The notes: a model not told the origin generated them from the letters alone. A stretch of 64,000 bases of DNA from Chryseobacterium gleum (GCA_945881835.1 CAMCVP010000007.1:1-64000); one strand, 5' to 3'. Counted from the first letter of the stretch, positions 18,013 through 27,830 are shown. Program-made: numbers and translations.

Positions 18013-19326
18013 ATGAAAAAAATATTTTTATCACTTGCGCTTATTGCCGGTCTTGCTGCTCAGGCGCAACACCGTCCAACACCTGCGCCCGCGCAAAGCA
18101 ATTCCATTCTATTGACCAATTGCTACGCGCATTTAGGAAATGGGAAAGTCATTGAAAACGCCTACATCGCATTTGAAAACGGCGTGCTTACACTTGTTGC
18201 GGATGCTACTGTTTCTCGGATAGACGTGACCAAATTCGACAAGGTTATTCCCATCGAAGGTCAGCATGTTTATCCTGGATTTATTGCACCGAACTCTTCA
18301 TTGGGGTTGGTTGAAATAGATGCGATTCGTGCACAGAATGATTTGTATGAAGTAGGCACATTCAAACCGAGCGTTCGTTCGGTTATTGCGTACAACGCTG
18401 ATTCGGAAATTATTCCCACCGTTCGTTCGAACGGTGTGTTACTTGGACAAGTAACACCACGTGGTGGAATAATTTCAGGCTCTTCTTCCATCATGCAATT
18501 CGATGCTTGGAACTGGGAAGACGCTGTGGTACGCGCAGACGATGGCCTTCACCTCAACTGGCCACAAGTCATTCACAGACACTACGACAAAGGCAGAATC
18601 CTCGTTTCTAAAGTAAAAAGCTACGATCAACAAAAGCGCGAAATAGAACTGTTCTTCAGCGATGCGAAAGCCTATGCCAAAGCGCCAAAGGGAGATTTGA
18701 CTGAGCTTCGTTTCGAAGCTATGAAAGGATTATTCGATGGCAGCAAAACACTCTACGTTCATGCAGATGAACTGAAGTCTATTCACGAAGCGGTTCAATT
18801 CAAACGCGACATGGGCATTGTGAAAATGGTGCTTGTGGGTGGTTACGATGCACCGCTTGCAGCAACTATTCTGAAAGAAGAAAACATCGCAGTTCTTCTT
18901 CGTCGTGTGCATGATCTTGCCTCTCTAGACGAAGACGATCCACACGCATCTTTCGCTTTAGCGAAAAAATTATACGATGCTGGAATTCTCTTCGCCTTCC
19001 AAAACGAAGGAGACATGGAACGTATGGGAACAAGAAACCTTCCGTTCATGGCGGGAACAGCAGTTGCACACGGACTTCCGTACGAAGAAGCCGTGAAGGC
19101 ACTTACGTTAAATGCCGCGCAAATCTTAGGTGTCGATAAAAAATTCGGAAGCCTTGAAGTGGGTAAGAGCGCTACGCTTTTCGTTTCATACGGAGACGCG
19201 TTGAACATGACTACCAATCAATTGCGCTTGGCCTACATCGACGGAAGAAGCATTGCGCTTAGCAACATGCAAACCGAAATGTACTTGTTGTACAAGAACA
19301 AATACGATAAAGAAAGAAGCAAATAA
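18013..19326 (+). CDS. Exported amidohydrolase-like protein, metal site degenerate
   Basis: A 437-residue protein with signal peptide MKKIFLSLALIAGLAAQAQ and an amidohydrolase fold (NAYIAFENGVLTLV, then VYPGFIAPNSSLGLVEID). The usual PGxIDxHxH metal motif is replaced by PGFIAPNSSLG. The C-terminal part is typical of the family (AVKALTLNAAQILGVDKKFG, SLEVGKSATLFV). It may act as a non-catalytic partner of the upstream double-domain enzyme, from which it is separated by 10 bases. An open frame continues upstream to 17782 inside the previous gene. The ATG at 18013, directly ahead of the signal peptide, is clearly the start. Confidence 0.87.
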   Translation: MKKIFLSLALIAGLAAQAQHRPTPAPAQSNSILLTNCYAHLGNGKVIENAYIAFENGVLTLVADATVSRIDVTKFDKVIPIEGQHVYPGFIAPNSSLGLVEIDAIRAQNDLYEVGTFKPSVRSVIAYNADSEIIPTVRSNGVLLGQVTPRGGIISGSSSIMQFDAWNWEDAVVRADDGLHLNWPQVIHRHYDKGRILVSKVKSYDQQKREIELFFSDAKAYAKAPKGDLTELRFEAMKGLFDGSKTLYVHADELKSIHEAVQFKRDMGIVKMVLVGGYDAPLAATILKEENIAVLLRRVHDLASLDEDDPHASFALAKKLYDAGILFAFQNEGDMERMGTRNLPFMAGTAVAHGLPYEEAVKALTLNAAQILGVDKKFGSLEVGKSATLFVSYGDALNMTTNQLRLAYIDGRSIALSNMQTEMYLLYKNKYDKERSK

Positions 19327-19356
19327 AGCCGTTTCTTTGCAGCGAATTTTACCACT

Positions 19357-20334
19357 ATGGCACGCGTATTAACAGGCATTCAAAGTACAGGAACACCGCA
19401 TTTAGGAAATGTGTTGGGCGCAATTGCTCCGGCAATTGAAATGAGCAATCACCCTTCCAACGAAGCGTATTTGTTCATTGCGAATTTCCACACCTTAACT
19501 CAAATAAAAAACGCGGAGGAAATTCGCAACAACACTTACAGCGTAGCAGCTGCTTGGTTAGCGTGCGGTTTCAACACAGAAAAAAATGTGTTCTATCGTC
19601 AGAGCGATGTTCCTGAAGTTACCGAGCTCGCTTGGTATTTGAACTGCTTCACGCCGTTCCCTATGTTGGCGAATGCGCACAGTTTCAAAGACCGTCAAGA
19701 TCGTTTGAAAGAAGTGAATGCTGGCTTATTTACCTATCCGGTTTTAATGGCTGCAGATATTTTGTTGTACGACGCAAACGTTGTTCCCGTAGGGAAAGAT
19801 CAACTTCAGCATTTAGAAATTACGCGTGATATTGCTTCTGCCTTCAACCATCAGATGGGAGAAACATTCGTGTTGCCCGATTCAAAAGTGAATGAAGCAA
19901 CCATGTATGTTCCAGGAACGGACGGACAAAAAATGAGTAAGAGCTACGGCAATTACATTAACATTTTCCTTCAGGAAAAAGAATTGAAAGACGTCATAAA
20001 CAAGAACATTGTTACCGACGCTACGAAGCTTGAAGATCCGAAAGATCCGAATGCAAATAGCATTAGCGCATTGTACGAACTTATTGCTGGAGCTAGCGAA
20101 GCGGCGGTTCTTCGTGAAAAACTTCTAGCCGGAAATTTCGGATGGGGACATGCAAAAAAAGAGTTGCTTGGTGCTATACTCTCGCGTTTCGAAGTGGAAA
20201 GAAAAAGTTACTTCGAATACATTTCAGACTATTCTTCTCTTGAGAATATTCTAAAACAAGGCGGAGAAAAAGCACGTGTTACCGCATCTAACACATTGGA
20301 TCGCGTTCGAAAAAATTTAGGTTATTCGGTATAG
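19357..20334 (+). CDS. trpS: Tryptophanyl-tRNA synthetase
   Basis: Class I aminoacyl-tRNA synthetase that charges tRNA(Trp), acting in the cytoplasm. The 325-residue length is normal. The nucleotide-binding motif appears as TPHLGNVLGA (HxGN form of HIGH), and the second signature as GQKMSKSYGN (KMSKS). The family segment LMAADILLYDANVVPVGKDQLQHLEITRDIA is present. It follows the amidohydrolase pair after 30 bases. A near-consensus box TTTCTTTG upstream could give it its own promoter. Confidence 0.97.
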   Translation: MARVLTGIQSTGTPHLGNVLGAIAPAIEMSNHPSNEAYLFIANFHTLTQIKNAEEIRNNTYSVAAAWLACGFNTEKNVFYRQSDVPEVTELAWYLNCFTPFPMLANAHSFKDRQDRLKEVNAGLFTYPVLMAADILLYDANVVPVGKDQLQHLEITRDIASAFNHQMGETFVLPDSKVNEATMYVPGTDGQKMSKSYGNYINIFLQEKELKDVINKNIVTDATKLEDPKDPNANSISALYELIAGASEAAVLREKLLAGNFGWGHAKKELLGAILSRFEVERKSYFEYISDYSSLENILKQGGEKARVTASNTLDRVRKNLGYSV

Positions 20335-20373
20335 CATTCGTTTCGTATCTTTCGGTTCTAAACCAACCAAACC

Positions 20374-21120
20374 TTGCATTACATCCTCGGACCCATCTAT
20401 TTCATTTATAAACTATGGATTGGTTTGGTGTTTTGGGTTACCCTTATTTTTCTTTACATTCCCTTTGTTTGGGTGTACAAAAAGAGAGAGCGTCATTTGA
20501 AGGCTTTCGCGCTTAAACGCTTCTGGGGAAGGCTTATACGCAAATTGATTTTTTGTCCGATTGAAGTCACTTTTGAATCTCCTCTACCCGAAGGCTCATT
20601 CATCATTGCTTCAAACCACAGCAGCTACCTCGATACGGTTTTTATGTATGAGGCCATTGACCGGAATTTTCTATTTGTTGGAAAAGGTGAATTATTAAGT
20701 TGGCCGCTGTTTTCATTATTCTTTCGCAAACAAGACATACCCATTCGTCGCGGACAAACCAAAGCTGCGCTCGTTGCGATGGATCGTGTTGCGAAAAGCT
20801 TACGCAATGGAATGAGCGTGGCTATTTATCCGGAAGGAACCATTCCAGATGACGCCCCCAAATTGCTTCCGTTTAAAAACGGTGCGTTCAAAGTTGCGCT
20901 TGAGCAGCAAACGCCCATTGTTCCAGTTACGTGGCATTCGAATTACAAAGTGTTACTCGATCCCGCGAAGTTCTTTCAGTATTCACTTCCACATAAAATA
21001 AAAGTTACCGTGCACGCTCCAATTGCTACCGCCGGGTTAACTGCTTCGGATTTATTACCTTTGCGCACCCAAGCGTTTGAAACCATTCAACGCGAATTGA
21101 ATAAAACACATGAAAGTTGA
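20374..21120 (+). CDS. plsC: 1-acyl-sn-glycerol-3-phosphate acyltransferase
   Basis: Membrane enzyme that adds the second acyl chain in phospholipid synthesis (lysophosphatidate to phosphatidate). The 248-residue protein starts with a hydrophobic segment (about residues 7-32). It then shows the acyltransferase blocks: NHSSYLDT (HX4D catalytic motif), IPIRRGQ, and YPEGTIPDDAPKLLPFKNGAFKVA (glycine/proline substrate-binding block). The start codon is TTG at 20374 (MHYILGPIYF). TATCTTTC, a near -7 box, lies upstream. The last 11 bases overlap the start of gatC. Confidence 0.9.
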   Translation: MHYILGPIYFIYKLWIGLVFWVTLIFLYIPFVWVYKKRERHLKAFALKRFWGRLIRKLIFCPIEVTFESPLPEGSFIIASNHSSYLDTVFMYEAIDRNFLFVGKGELLSWPLFSLFFRKQDIPIRRGQTKAALVAMDRVAKSLRNGMSVAIYPEGTIPDDAPKLLPFKNGAFKVALEQQTPIVPVTWHSNYKVLLDPAKFFQYSLPHKIKVTVHAPIATAGLTASDLLPLRTQAFETIQRELNKTHES

Positions 21121-21400
21121 TGTTGCAACCGTTCGTCGCCTAGCTGAATTAAGTAAGCTATCGTTTTCTGAAAATGAAGAGAATGAAATGGTAGATGGAC
21201 TAAACGAAATGATTGCCTTTGTTGACAAGCTGAAAGAGCTAGACACCGCGAATGTCGAGCCTTTGGTGTTTATGACCAACGAGACGAACATTCTTCGTGA
21301 AGATGTTGTTGAAGCTCCGATTACGCAAGCGGAAGCCTTAAAAAACGCTCCTTCAAAAGACATGTATTACTTCCGTGTTCCTAAAGTCATCAAACAATAA
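21110..21400 (+). CDS. gatC: Asp/Glu-tRNA amidotransferase subunit C
   Basis: Small belt subunit of GatCAB that stabilises the complex with GatA and GatB. The 96-residue sequence begins MKVDVATVRRLAELSKLSFSENE, the GatC opening. It continues with LNEMIAFVDKLKELDTANVEPLVF and the conserved LREDVVEAPITQAEALKNAP and YYFRVPKVI near the C-terminus. It overlaps the end of plsC by 11 bases and precedes a glycosyltransferase by three bases. gatA is about 14 kb away on the other strand, so the complex is encoded at dispersed loci. A TACCTTTG box at 21057-21064 inside plsC may be its own promoter. Confidence 0.94.
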   Translation: MKVDVATVRRLAELSKLSFSENEENEMVDGLNEMIAFVDKLKELDTANVEPLVFMTNETNILREDVVEAPITQAEALKNAPSKDMYYFRVPKVIKQ

Positions 21401-21403
21401 TTC

Positions 21404-22141
21404 ATGCATTCGTTTAAAAAACTTTCTATACTCATTCCTGCATATAATGAAGGAAGAACCATTCATTTTATTCTTGATCGAATTGGTGAAGTTCAGTTGA
21501 TGAACAACATTGAAATGGAGATTGTGATTGTGAACGATGCTTCTACAGACAACACTGTGGAGGCCATTGAATCATATATTGCGGCTCATCCAGAGCGTAC
21601 CTTCAATTTTTACTCGCAACCCTTCAATCAAGGAAAGGGAGCGGCTTTACACAAGGCAATTGAGATTGCAACGGGCGATTACGTGTTGGTTCAAGATGCC
21701 GATTTAGAATACGATCCTGAGGAATACAACGATTTGTTGAAGCCTGTTTTTAAAGACCACGCTGATGTGGTTTATGGTTCACGTTTCATGGGTGGAAATC
21801 CTCATCGCATTCTTTTCTTCTGGCACAGTATCGGAAATAAATTACTCACTTTTGCCAGCAACATGTTTACCAATCTGAACTTAACAGATATGGAAACATG
21901 CTATAAACTCATTCGTGCAGACATTGCACAGAATCTTTTGTTGTGTGAAAAGCGTTTCGGTTTCGAGCCGGAAATCACAGCGAAGCTTTCAAGAATTCCA
22001 AACATTCGTATTTATGAAGTTGGAATTTCATACTACGGAAGAACCTATGAAGAAGGTAAAAAGATTGGTTGGAAAGACGGCGTACGGGCGTTTTGGTGTA
22101 TTGCGAAATACAATATTTGGAGCCGTAACGCAACGAAGTAA
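21404..22141 (+). CDS. Family 2 glycosyltransferase, dolichyl-phosphate-mannose-synthase-like
   Basis: A 245-residue GT-A glycosyltransferase. The N-terminal block [26 protein letters not shown], the [33 protein letters not shown] segment with its DAD metal motif, and VYGSRFMGG all match the DPM1/GtrB group. That group transfers sugars from nucleotide sugars to lipid phosphate or other acceptors. There is no membrane anchor in the C-terminus, unlike GtrB. The actual sugar and acceptor are unknown. It starts three bases after gatC. Its stop codon directly abuts the stop of gldH on the opposite strand. Confidence 0.88.
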   Translation: MHSFKKLSILIPAYNEGRTIHFILDRIGEVQLMNNIEMEIVIVNDASTDNTVEAIESYIAAHPERTFNFYSQPFNQGKGAALHKAIEIATGDYVLVQDADLEYDPEEYNDLLKPVFKDHADVVYGSRFMGGNPHRILFFWHSIGNKLLTFASNMFTNLNLTDMETCYKLIRADIAQNLLLCEKRFGFEPEITAKLSRIPNIRIYEVGISYYGRTYEEGKKIGWKDGVRAFWCIAKYNIWSRNATK

Positions 22142-22606
22142 TTATTTCGATTTGGCAAGACGAAATCCTACATCATAAATTCCTTCAACCGGATTCACGC
22201 GCATGGCTTGATGAATAGACACTTTGTAGTGTCCTGAAAGCGGGAACTGTTTGCGTGATTTATAAATGATTCGATTGTCGTAAAGATCTCCTAATCCAGA
22301 TTTACCATACCATTTTCCTTGCGCATCTGCCATGGGACACTCGAGGGTATCTACCGCAAGTTTTCCATTCGGAAATTCCATTTCAATGAAAACGAAAAGA
22401 TTACTGAATTCGTATTGCTCACCGTTTCGGACATCGATAAAAAAGTCGTGTAGGCTAACAGTGTCTTGAATATCAAATTCGAAATTGGCGACTTGCTTGC
22501 TGTCCCACACACCGCCTTCGATGGGCATGTTGCTTTCGTAAACGAAGTCATCGGCACATGAAGTAAGCAGGAGGGCCACACCTAAAAAGAAAACTATTCG
22601 CTTCAT
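22142..22606 (-). CDS. gldH: Gliding motility lipoprotein GldH
   Basis: A 154-residue lipoprotein of the Bacteroidota gliding/type IX secretion gene set. The signal peptide ends in the lipobox LLTSCADD. The body has the family pattern YEFSNLFVFIEMEFPNGKLAVDTLECPMAD, then GKWYGKSGLGDLYDNRI and FPLSGHYKVSIHQAMR with VEGIYDVGFRL at the end. It is needed for gliding in Flavobacterium; its role here could be motility or T9SS-related secretion. It overlaps the PSP1/RicT gene by four bases, an arrangement I recall as common in flavobacteria. Confidence 0.9.
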   Translation of the reverse strand: MKRIVFFLGVALLLTSCADDFVYESNMPIEGGVWDSKQVANFEFDIQDTVSLHDFFIDVRNGEQYEFSNLFVFIEMEFPNGKLAVDTLECPMADAQGKWYGKSGLGDLYDNRIIYKSRKQFPLSGHYKVSIHQAMRVNPVEGIYDVGFRLAKSK

Positions 22607-23907
22607 TCTTTCTTGCCTTGATTCGGGTTTGGGTTGTTTGGTTTGCCTTTGAAGCGATTCGGTCTGTTGCCATTTCCTGGAGGTCGATTGCCCTCCTTCG
22701 GCTTAGGTGCTGCAGGGCTTTGCGGATTGTTATTTTTTCCAACTGCGGGTGCTGGTCTGTTTGCATTTCCGCCAGGCCTGTTGTTGCGATTGCGGTTGTT
22801 GTTATTGGGCTTACGCTTTTTATTGTCGAAACGCGTTAAGCTATCTTGACCTACAACCTCAGCAAATTCAACACTTTCAACAACTTCTTTCTCTTCAATA
22901 AACGTCTGAACTTCACCTATAACTTCACCGCGTTTATTCTTTTCAATGATATCTTTCACCACATCTGCAGAAAGCGCAAACGGTCCGTCGGCATGCTGAC
23001 CTTCAATGGTGTAATAAATAACTTGTTTGAAGATATCTGTTTTGAAATGCGTGGCAATTCCTTTTGGAAGTTTCAATTTCACGTGTGTTGGAGGAAGCAT
23101 ACGAACGGCTTCAACGTATTGATCGAGCTCGTAATTCAGGCAACATTTTAACTTTCCGCATTGACCTGCAAGTTTTCCTGGATTCAGCGAAAGCTGCTGA
23201 TAGCGTGCTGCGCCGGTAGACACCGATCTGAAATCGGTTAACCAAGTGGAGCAGCACAGCTCTCTTCCGCACGAGCCAATTCCTCCCAAACGACCTGCTT
23301 CAAGACGTAGTCCTATTTGGCGCATTTCAATGCGCACCTTGAACTCTTCAGCATACTTGCGAATGAGTTCACGGAAATCTACACGGTCATCGGCCGTGTA
23401 GTAGAATATCGCGCGGGTTTTATCGCCTTGATATTCCACATCGCTAATTTTCATTTGAAGACCCAATTCGCGCGATATCTCACGTGAGCGAATCATAGTG
23501 CTTGTTTCCAATTGGCGTGCCGCCTGCCATGTATCGAAGTCCGATTGCTCCGCTTTACGAAGAACACGCTTCAACTCGTAATTGTCTTTGATATCGCGAC
23601 GGTTCATCTGAATACGAACCAACTCACCTGCCAACGAAACAATTCCAACGTCATATCCCGTAGAGGCCTCAACAGCGATAACGTCTCCCTGAAAAAGCTC
23701 TAAACTTCCTTTTCTAAAAAACGCCTTACGGCCGTTTTTAAATCGCGCTTCTACAACGTCAAATGGTTTTTGGCCATCTGCTAATGGAACTCCTGACAAC
23801 CAATCGAAAACCTCCATTTTCCCGGAGCTACACGTCCCACAATTACCATTGCTTTTACAACCGTTAGGAACGCCACCATCTTTACTTCCACAACTCGAAC
23901 ATCCCAT
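22603..23907 (-). CDS. ricT: PSP1 domain protein (RicT/YaaT family)
   Basis: A 434-residue cytoplasmic protein with a PSP1 core (about residues 65-320). The core includes KISDVEYQGDKTRAIFYYTADDRVDFRELIR and the cysteine-rich segment LGGIGSCGRELCCSTWLTDF, with a further AGQCGKLKCCLNYELD. In Bacillus the homologue RicT belongs to an iron-sulfur-containing complex affecting RNA processing; the role in this group is not known to me. The N-terminus has an extra cysteine cluster (GCSSCGSKDGGVPNGCKSNGNCGTCSSG). The last 80 residues are a low-complexity Asn/Pro/Arg/Lys tail. A TATATTTG box (23927-23934) precedes the ATG. The end overlaps gldH by four bases. Confidence 0.9.
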   Translation of the reverse strand: MGCSSCGSKDGGVPNGCKSNGNCGTCSSGKMEVFDWLSGVPLADGQKPFDVVEARFKNGRKAFFRKGSLELFQGDVIAVEASTGYDVGIVSLAGELVRIQMNRRDIKDNYELKRVLRKAEQSDFDTWQAARQLETSTMIRSREISRELGLQMKISDVEYQGDKTRAIFYYTADDRVDFRELIRKYAEEFKVRIEMRQIGLRLEAGRLGGIGSCGRELCCSTWLTDFRSVSTGAARYQQLSLNPGKLAGQCGKLKCCLNYELDQYVEAVRMLPPTHVKLKLPKGIATHFKTDIFKQVIYYTIEGQHADGPFALSADVVKDIIEKNKRGEVIGEVQTFIEEKEVVESVEFAEVVGQDSLTRFDNKKRKPNNNNRNRNNRPGGNANRPAPAVGKNNNPQSPAAPKPKEGNRPPGNGNRPNRFKGKPNNPNPNQGKKE

Positions 23908-23926
23908 GTTTTCTTTTTTATATTCT

Positions 23927-23934
23927 CAAATATA
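23927..23934 (-). promoter_or_regulatory. -7 promoter box for ricT-gldH
   Basis: TATATTTG on the minus strand fits TAnnTTTG, 19 bases before the ATG at 23907. It sits in the 31-base gap after mutS. Confidence 0.5.
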
Positions 23935-23938
23935 CAAA

Positions 23939-26560
23939 TTAGCTTCCGACTATCTTCTTGATCTCGTTCAACTTGAACAAAGCTTCAACCGGAGTAAGCG
24001 TATTGATATCAATTTTTTCTACTTCTTTTTTTATCTGAACCAACGTCGGGTCATCGAGTTGGAAAAAGCTCAATTGCATTTTTTCCTCTCCTTGAGCCAC
24101 GTTCGCTTTTCCTTTCCCCGCAGGGGCTTCACCTCTTTTCGTCTCTAATTGATGAAGCATATCGTTCGCACGATTCACAACCGTCTTCGGCATTCCTGCC
24201 AACTGCGCAACGTGAATTCCGAAGCTGTGATTGCTTCCACCTTCTTGCAGCTTCCTTCTAAAAACTATTTTTCCTTTCGCTTCAGAAACCGACACGTTGA
24301 AGTTTTTGATACGTGGAAATAAATTCGTCATATCATTCAACTCGTGGTAATGCGTTGCGAAAAGCGTCTTCGCGCGGAACTGCGGATGCTCGTGCAGGTA
24401 TTCCGCAATGGCCCATGCAATGGAAACGCCGTCGTAGGTTGAAGTTCCTCTTCCGATTTCATCGAGCAGAATCAAACTGCGATCACTTAAGTTATTCAAG
24501 ATGCTCGCGGTCTCGTTCATTTCAACCATGAACGTAGATTCCCCAGCGCTCATGTTGTCGTTCGCTCCCACACGCGTGAACACCTTGTCTACAATGCCCA
24601 TTCTCACGCGCTTGGCTGGCACGAAAGAACCCATCTGAGCCATGAGCACAATGAGTGCGGTTTGACGAAGCACAGCGGATTTACCCGACATGTTCGGACC
24701 GGTGATCATCATGATTTGCTGAGCATCGCGATCTAATTTTATGTCGTTCGCTATGTACGGATCATTCGGCGGAAGGCGCAATTCAATAATGGCGTGTCTT
24801 CCTTGTTCTATCTCTATGCAGTTCTCTTCCGTGAATTCCGGTGCGCAATACTTGTTCGCCACGGCAACTGTTGCGAAAGACGCCAATGTGTCAATCTCTG
24901 CAAGCACGCGAGCATTCAATTGCATGTTCACCAAATGCGGAAGCGTCTCTTCAATCAACGCTTGATAAATCTGATTTTCTAAAATCGAAATTTTGTCTTC
25001 CGCACCGGTAATCTTCGCTTCGTATTCTTTCAGTTCAGGAGTTATGTAACGCTCGGCTTGTGTAACCGTTTGCTTGCGTATCCATTCCGGCGGAACCTTA
25101 TCCTTGTGTGTGTTTCGCACCTCCAAATAATATCCGAAGACATTGTTGAAAGCAATTTTCAAGGAAGGAATTCCGGTGCGCTCGCTTTCGCGTTCTTGCA
25201 CCATTTGCAAATAATCTTTTCCAGATTTTTGCAAGTTGCGAAGCTCATCTAAATCTGCATTCACGCCTTCGGCAATAACAGAACCGCGGTTCAGTGCTAA
25301 AGGTGCTTCTGGATTTATTTTTTCGAAAATGGTATTGCACCAATCTGTCAATGGTTTCAACACATTGAACAGCGCTTGTATTTCTTTGCTCTTTGAATTT
25401 GCGCCTAAATCTTTGATGTGCTCTGCCGTTTGCATGCCCTTCGCTAACTGAAGCAATTCGCGCGGATTCACGCGTCCGGTAGCAATCTTAGAAGCCAGTC
25501 GCTCCATATCGCCAATGGTGTTCAAATGCAAACGGGCCTCGGCTAGCAGCTCGGCGTTTTTGACAAAACTTCCAACTACAAACTGACGCTTTTCAATTTG
25601 CGCAATGTCTTTAAGCGGCATGAGTACCCATCTGCGCAAGAGTCGCGCGCCCATGGGTGTACTCGTGTGATTGAGCGTGTAGAACAACGTTGCTGTTTCG
25701 TCGTAGTTCGAATGCACCAATTCTAAATTCCGAATGGTGAAGCGGTCTAACCACACGAACGTGTCTTCTTCAATGCGCGCTATTTTCTGAATGTGCTGGG
25801 TCTTGTCGTGCTGCGTATCTTTCAGATAATGCAACACGGCGCCAGCCGCAATAACTCCGAGTTTTAATTCTTCAACACCGAAACCTTTGAGCGATTGTGT
25901 GCCGAATTGCTTTTGTAAAACTTCTTTGGCGTAGTCCAACGAGAACACCCATTCATCGACGCGAAACGTAAACCATTTGGTATCTCCGAAGGCTTCACGA
26001 AACTGGTGGTCTTCGTGCTTTTGAAAAAGCACTTCATTTGGCCGAAAGCTTTGAAGCAGTTTATTAATGTGTGCGGTGCTTCCTTCGGCCAAATAAAATT
26101 CGCCCGTAGAAATGTCTAAAAAACTCACCCCCGCTTGCTGGTCACGCATGACAACAGCAGCCAAAAATTGGTTATTCGAACTATCGAACGTTTTCTCGTT
26201 ATAACTCACCGCCGGTGTAACCAACTCCGTTACTCCGCGCTTCACAATTTTCTTGGTAAGCTTCGGATCTTCCAGCTGATCGCATATGGCAACACGATTT
26301 CCAGCGCGAACCAATTTTGGCAAATAAGTATCTAACGAATGATGAGGAAAGCCCGCCAATTCAATGAATGCGGCTGCACCGTTTTTTCGCTTCGTTAATG
26401 TAATTCCTAAAATGCGCGCAGCCGCAATTGCGTCTGAACCGAAGGTTTCATAAAAATCGCCGACACGAAACAACAAAAGCGCATCTGGATATTGCGCCTT
26501 AATTTCATTGTATTGTTTCATGAGTGGTGTTTCCACCACTGTCGATTTTTCTTCTGTCAT
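23939..26560 (-). CDS. mutS: DNA mismatch repair protein MutS
   Basis: Mismatch-recognition ATPase. The 873-residue length fits MutS1. The N-terminal mismatch-binding domain begins with TPLMKQYNEIKAQYPDALLLFRVGDFYE, whose FYE motif inserts at mispairs. The ATPase domain has Walker A TGPNMSGKSAVLRQ, the STFMVEM motif, LILLDEIGRGTSTYDG (Walker B) and ATHYHEL. The C-terminus carries a helix-turn-helix dimer region and a short tail including VEALFKLNEIK. It follows clpX with a single base between them on the minus strand, so the two genes are probably co-transcribed. Confidence 0.97.
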   Translation of the reverse strand: MTEEKSTVVETPLMKQYNEIKAQYPDALLLFRVGDFYETFGSDAIAAARILGITLTKRKNGAAAFIELAGFPHHSLDTYLPKLVRAGNRVAICDQLEDPKLTKKIVKRGVTELVTPAVSYNEKTFDSSNNQFLAAVVMRDQQAGVSFLDISTGEFYLAEGSTAHINKLLQSFRPNEVLFQKHEDHQFREAFGDTKWFTFRVDEWVFSLDYAKEVLQKQFGTQSLKGFGVEELKLGVIAAGAVLHYLKDTQHDKTQHIQKIARIEEDTFVWLDRFTIRNLELVHSNYDETATLFYTLNHTSTPMGARLLRRWVLMPLKDIAQIEKRQFVVGSFVKNAELLAEARLHLNTIGDMERLASKIATGRVNPRELLQLAKGMQTAEHIKDLGANSKSKEIQALFNVLKPLTDWCNTIFEKINPEAPLALNRGSVIAEGVNADLDELRNLQKSGKDYLQMVQERESERTGIPSLKIAFNNVFGYYLEVRNTHKDKVPPEWIRKQTVTQAERYITPELKEYEAKITGAEDKISILENQIYQALIEETLPHLVNMQLNARVLAEIDTLASFATVAVANKYCAPEFTEENCIEIEQGRHAIIELRLPPNDPYIANDIKLDRDAQQIMMITGPNMSGKSAVLRQTALIVLMAQMGSFVPAKRVRMGIVDKVFTRVGANDNMSAGESTFMVEMNETASILNNLSDRSLILLDEIGRGTSTYDGVSIAWAIAEYLHEHPQFRAKTLFATHYHELNDMTNLFPRIKNFNVSVSEAKGKIVFRRKLQEGGSNHSFGIHVAQLAGMPKTVVNRANDMLHQLETKRGEAPAGKGKANVAQGEEKMQLSFFQLDDPTLVQIKKEVEKIDINTLTPVEALFKLNEIKKIVGS

Positions 26561-26561
26561 T

Positions 26562-27791
26562 TTATGCCTTATTCAGTTGACTCAGCTTAGAGCTTTCAAA
26601 TTTATCTCGAGCGTAAGCCAACGTTACTTTGAATTCTTTTAGTTCCGTTTGATTAGGAATTTCAAACATGAGATCCAACAAGATGGCCTCGCAAATCGAA
26701 CGCAATCCGCGCGCTCCCAATTTGTACGTCATGGCCTTTTCAACAATGTAATCCAACACTTGTTTCTCGAAAGACAACTTCACGCCGTCCATTTCAAATA
26801 ACTTCACATATTGCTTCACCAAAGCGTTTTTCGGCTCGGTTAGAATTCTTCTCAATGCCGATTCATCAAGCGGATTCAAGAATGTCAATACCGGGAAACG
26901 TCCAATTAATTCGGGAATTAAACCAAATTGTTTCAAATCGGCTGGAGCAATGTATTGCAACCATCCGCCTTGTTCTTCAACGGTTTTCGCATTGCGGTAT
27001 CCGATGCTAGCCGTATTCATGCGACGTTCGATGTGCTTTTCAATTCCATCAAACGCACCACCACAAACGAAGAGAATATTCTTCGTGTCGATCTGAATCA
27101 TTTTTTGCTCGGGGTGTTTTCTTCCTCCTTGTGGCGGAACACTCACCGTTGCACCTTCCAACAATTTCAATAACGCTTGTTGAACGCCTTCGCCACTTAC
27201 GTCACGCGTAATGCTTGGGTTATCGCTCTTGCGCGCAATCTTGTCTATTTCATCAATGAATACAATTCCGCGTTCTGCTTTTTGAACATCGAAATCTGCA
27301 CTTTGTAAAAGTCGAGAAAGAATACTTTCAACATCTTCCCCCACGTAACCGGCCTGTGTAAGCACGGTAGCATCGGCAATGCAGAACGGAACGTTCAACA
27401 TTTTCGCAATGGTCTTTGCCAAAAGTGTTTTTCCTGTTCCGGTTTCTCCAACCAATACAATGTTCGATTTTTCAATTTCTACTTCGTCGTCTTGCTTTCC
27501 AGCAGCGTGCTGTGCTAGACGCTTGTAGTGGTTGTAAACAGCAACACTCAACACCTTCTTTGCTTCGTCTTGGCCAATGATGTATTCGTTTAAGAAATCT
27601 CTTATTTCAATCGGCTTCAATAATTCAGACGTGTTAAATTCTTCTTGGGGAACAACCGCTTCTTCTTTTACAATCTCGCTAGCTTGTCTCGCGCAGTCGT
27701 CGCAAATGTGTCCGGAAACACCTGCTATTAGCACATTCACCTCACTCTTTTTTCTACCGCAAAACGAGCAACTAATCTCTTGTTTAGACAT
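26562..27791 (-). CDS. clpX: ATP-dependent protease ATP-binding subunit ClpX
   Basis: AAA+ unfoldase that feeds substrates to ClpP. The 409-residue protein begins with the four-cysteine zinc finger ([17 protein letters not shown], then ICDDCARQA). It continues with Walker A GETGTGKT, Walker [14 protein letters not shown], the pore loop AGYVGEDVE and the ClpP-contact IGF-type loop region before a standard C-terminal small domain. It is separated from clpP by priA, whereas clpP and clpX are neighbours in many bacteria. A TACCTTTG box 16 bases before the ATG gives it its own promoter. mutS follows after one base. Confidence 0.97.
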   Translation of the reverse strand: MSKQEISCSFCGRKKSEVNVLIAGVSGHICDDCARQASEIVKEEAVVPQEEFNTSELLKPIEIRDFLNEYIIGQDEAKKVLSVAVYNHYKRLAQHAAGKQDDEVEIEKSNIVLVGETGTGKTLLAKTIAKMLNVPFCIADATVLTQAGYVGEDVESILSRLLQSADFDVQKAERGIVFIDEIDKIARKSDNPSITRDVSGEGVQQALLKLLEGATVSVPPQGGRKHPEQKMIQIDTKNILFVCGGAFDGIEKHIERRMNTASIGYRNAKTVEEQGGWLQYIAPADLKQFGLIPELIGRFPVLTFLNPLDESALRRILTEPKNALVKQYVKLFEMDGVKLSFEKQVLDYIVEKAMTYKLGARGLRSICEAILLDLMFEIPNQTELKEFKVTLAYARDKFESSKLSQLNKA

Positions 27792-27807
27792 CTTTAATTC
27801 TTTCCAA

Positions 27808-27815
27808 CAAAGGTA
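27808..27815 (-). promoter_or_regulatory. -7 promoter box for clpX-mutS
   Basis: TACCTTTG on the minus strand matches TAnnTTTG and lies 16 bases before the clpX ATG, in the 39-base gap after priA. Confidence 0.5.
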
Positions 27816-27830
27816 ATGAATCTCGACTGT

